DNA of 5,973 nt. Origin: Bacteroidota bacterium. GTDB lineage: Bacteria; Bacteroidota; Bacteroidia; Bacteroidales; P3. A program made the position numbers and the translations under genes. The notes beneath the pieces are model-generated. The model was given only the letters and a program-made list of their open reading frames with translations, had not been told where the DNA came from and searched no databases. Location of the stretch: NCBI GenBank assembly GCA_030540495.1, contig JAUNWC010000109.1, forward strand, positions 1-5,973. Direction: 5' to 3'. This document shows, one piece after another, positions 5,906 through 5,973 of this stretch; positions within the stretch are counted from its first letter, which is position 1, and each line of letters opens with the position of its first letter.

Positions 5906-5973
5906 TAGGTTGGAGGCTTTAGGCTCCTATAAGTTATCATAAGTTATCATAGGTTAGCATAGGTTGTTATAAG
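5905..5973. repeat. second decamer repeat module, continuing past the window
   Basis: The unit ATAGGTTGGA (5905-5914) runs into an imperfect hairpin, GGAGGC-TTTA-GGCTCC (5912-5927, one G-G mismatch), and then decamers in strict 10-bp register: ATAAGTTATC twice (5929-5938, 5939-5948), ATAGGTTAGC (5949-5958), ATAGGTTGTT (5959-5968) and a partial ATAAG. This is the same order (decamer, GGAG hairpin with a T-rich loop, CTCCTATAAGTTA, more decamers) and orientation as at 85-157. It begins inside the cdsA stop codon, so a cdsA transcript would end in this structure. No mirror half is visible because the sequence stops. Confidence 0.88.

Overview
The window looks like a chromosomal segment from an AT-rich member of the Bacteroidetes (Bacteroidota). 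The evidence is a GldH-family lipoprotein, an outer-membrane beta-barrel protein of the type common in that phylum, a UvrC with the ECFDNSN-type catalytic motif, secreted proteins with Gln just after the predicted signal cleavage site, and four exact matches to the phylum's -7 promoter element (TAnnTTTG), each just upstream of a gene start. Clear Shine-Dalgarno sequences are absent, as is usual there. I cannot name the genus.

Layout. Bases 1-36 may be the tail of an upstream gene, followed by an AT-rich dyad. Bases 75-292 hold no gene but a highly ordered array of 10-bp repeats (consensus ATARGTTNNN), written forward in the left half and as the reverse complement in the right half. A promoter at 341-348 then leads into gldH (373-879) and uvrC (889-2724), separated by 9 nt and probably co-transcribed. 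A second promoter (2824-2831) drives two exported, probably outer-membrane proteins (2854-3774 and 3774-4253), whose stop and start codons share one base. They converge, with a 2-nt gap, on a MurU-like sugar-1-phosphate nucleotidyltransferase on the minus strand (4256-4993). That gene and cdsA (5081-5905, plus strand) diverge from a compact 49-bp control region built as a 14-bp perfect inverted repeat, each arm carrying one outward-facing -7 box. A second copy of the decamer repeat module starts in the last base of the cdsA stop codon and runs off the window end.

Most genes have an envelope theme: a lipoprotein, two beta-barrel candidates, a nucleotide-sugar enzyme probably for cell-wall or glycan precursors, and the CDP-diacylglycerol synthase of phospholipid synthesis. 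UvrC, for DNA repair, is the exception. No CRISPR array, transposase, tRNA or rRNA was seen. I see no dedicated defence or secretion system. The least explained sequence is the decamer repeat family at both ends, and the most elegant regulatory structure is the mirrored divergent promoter.
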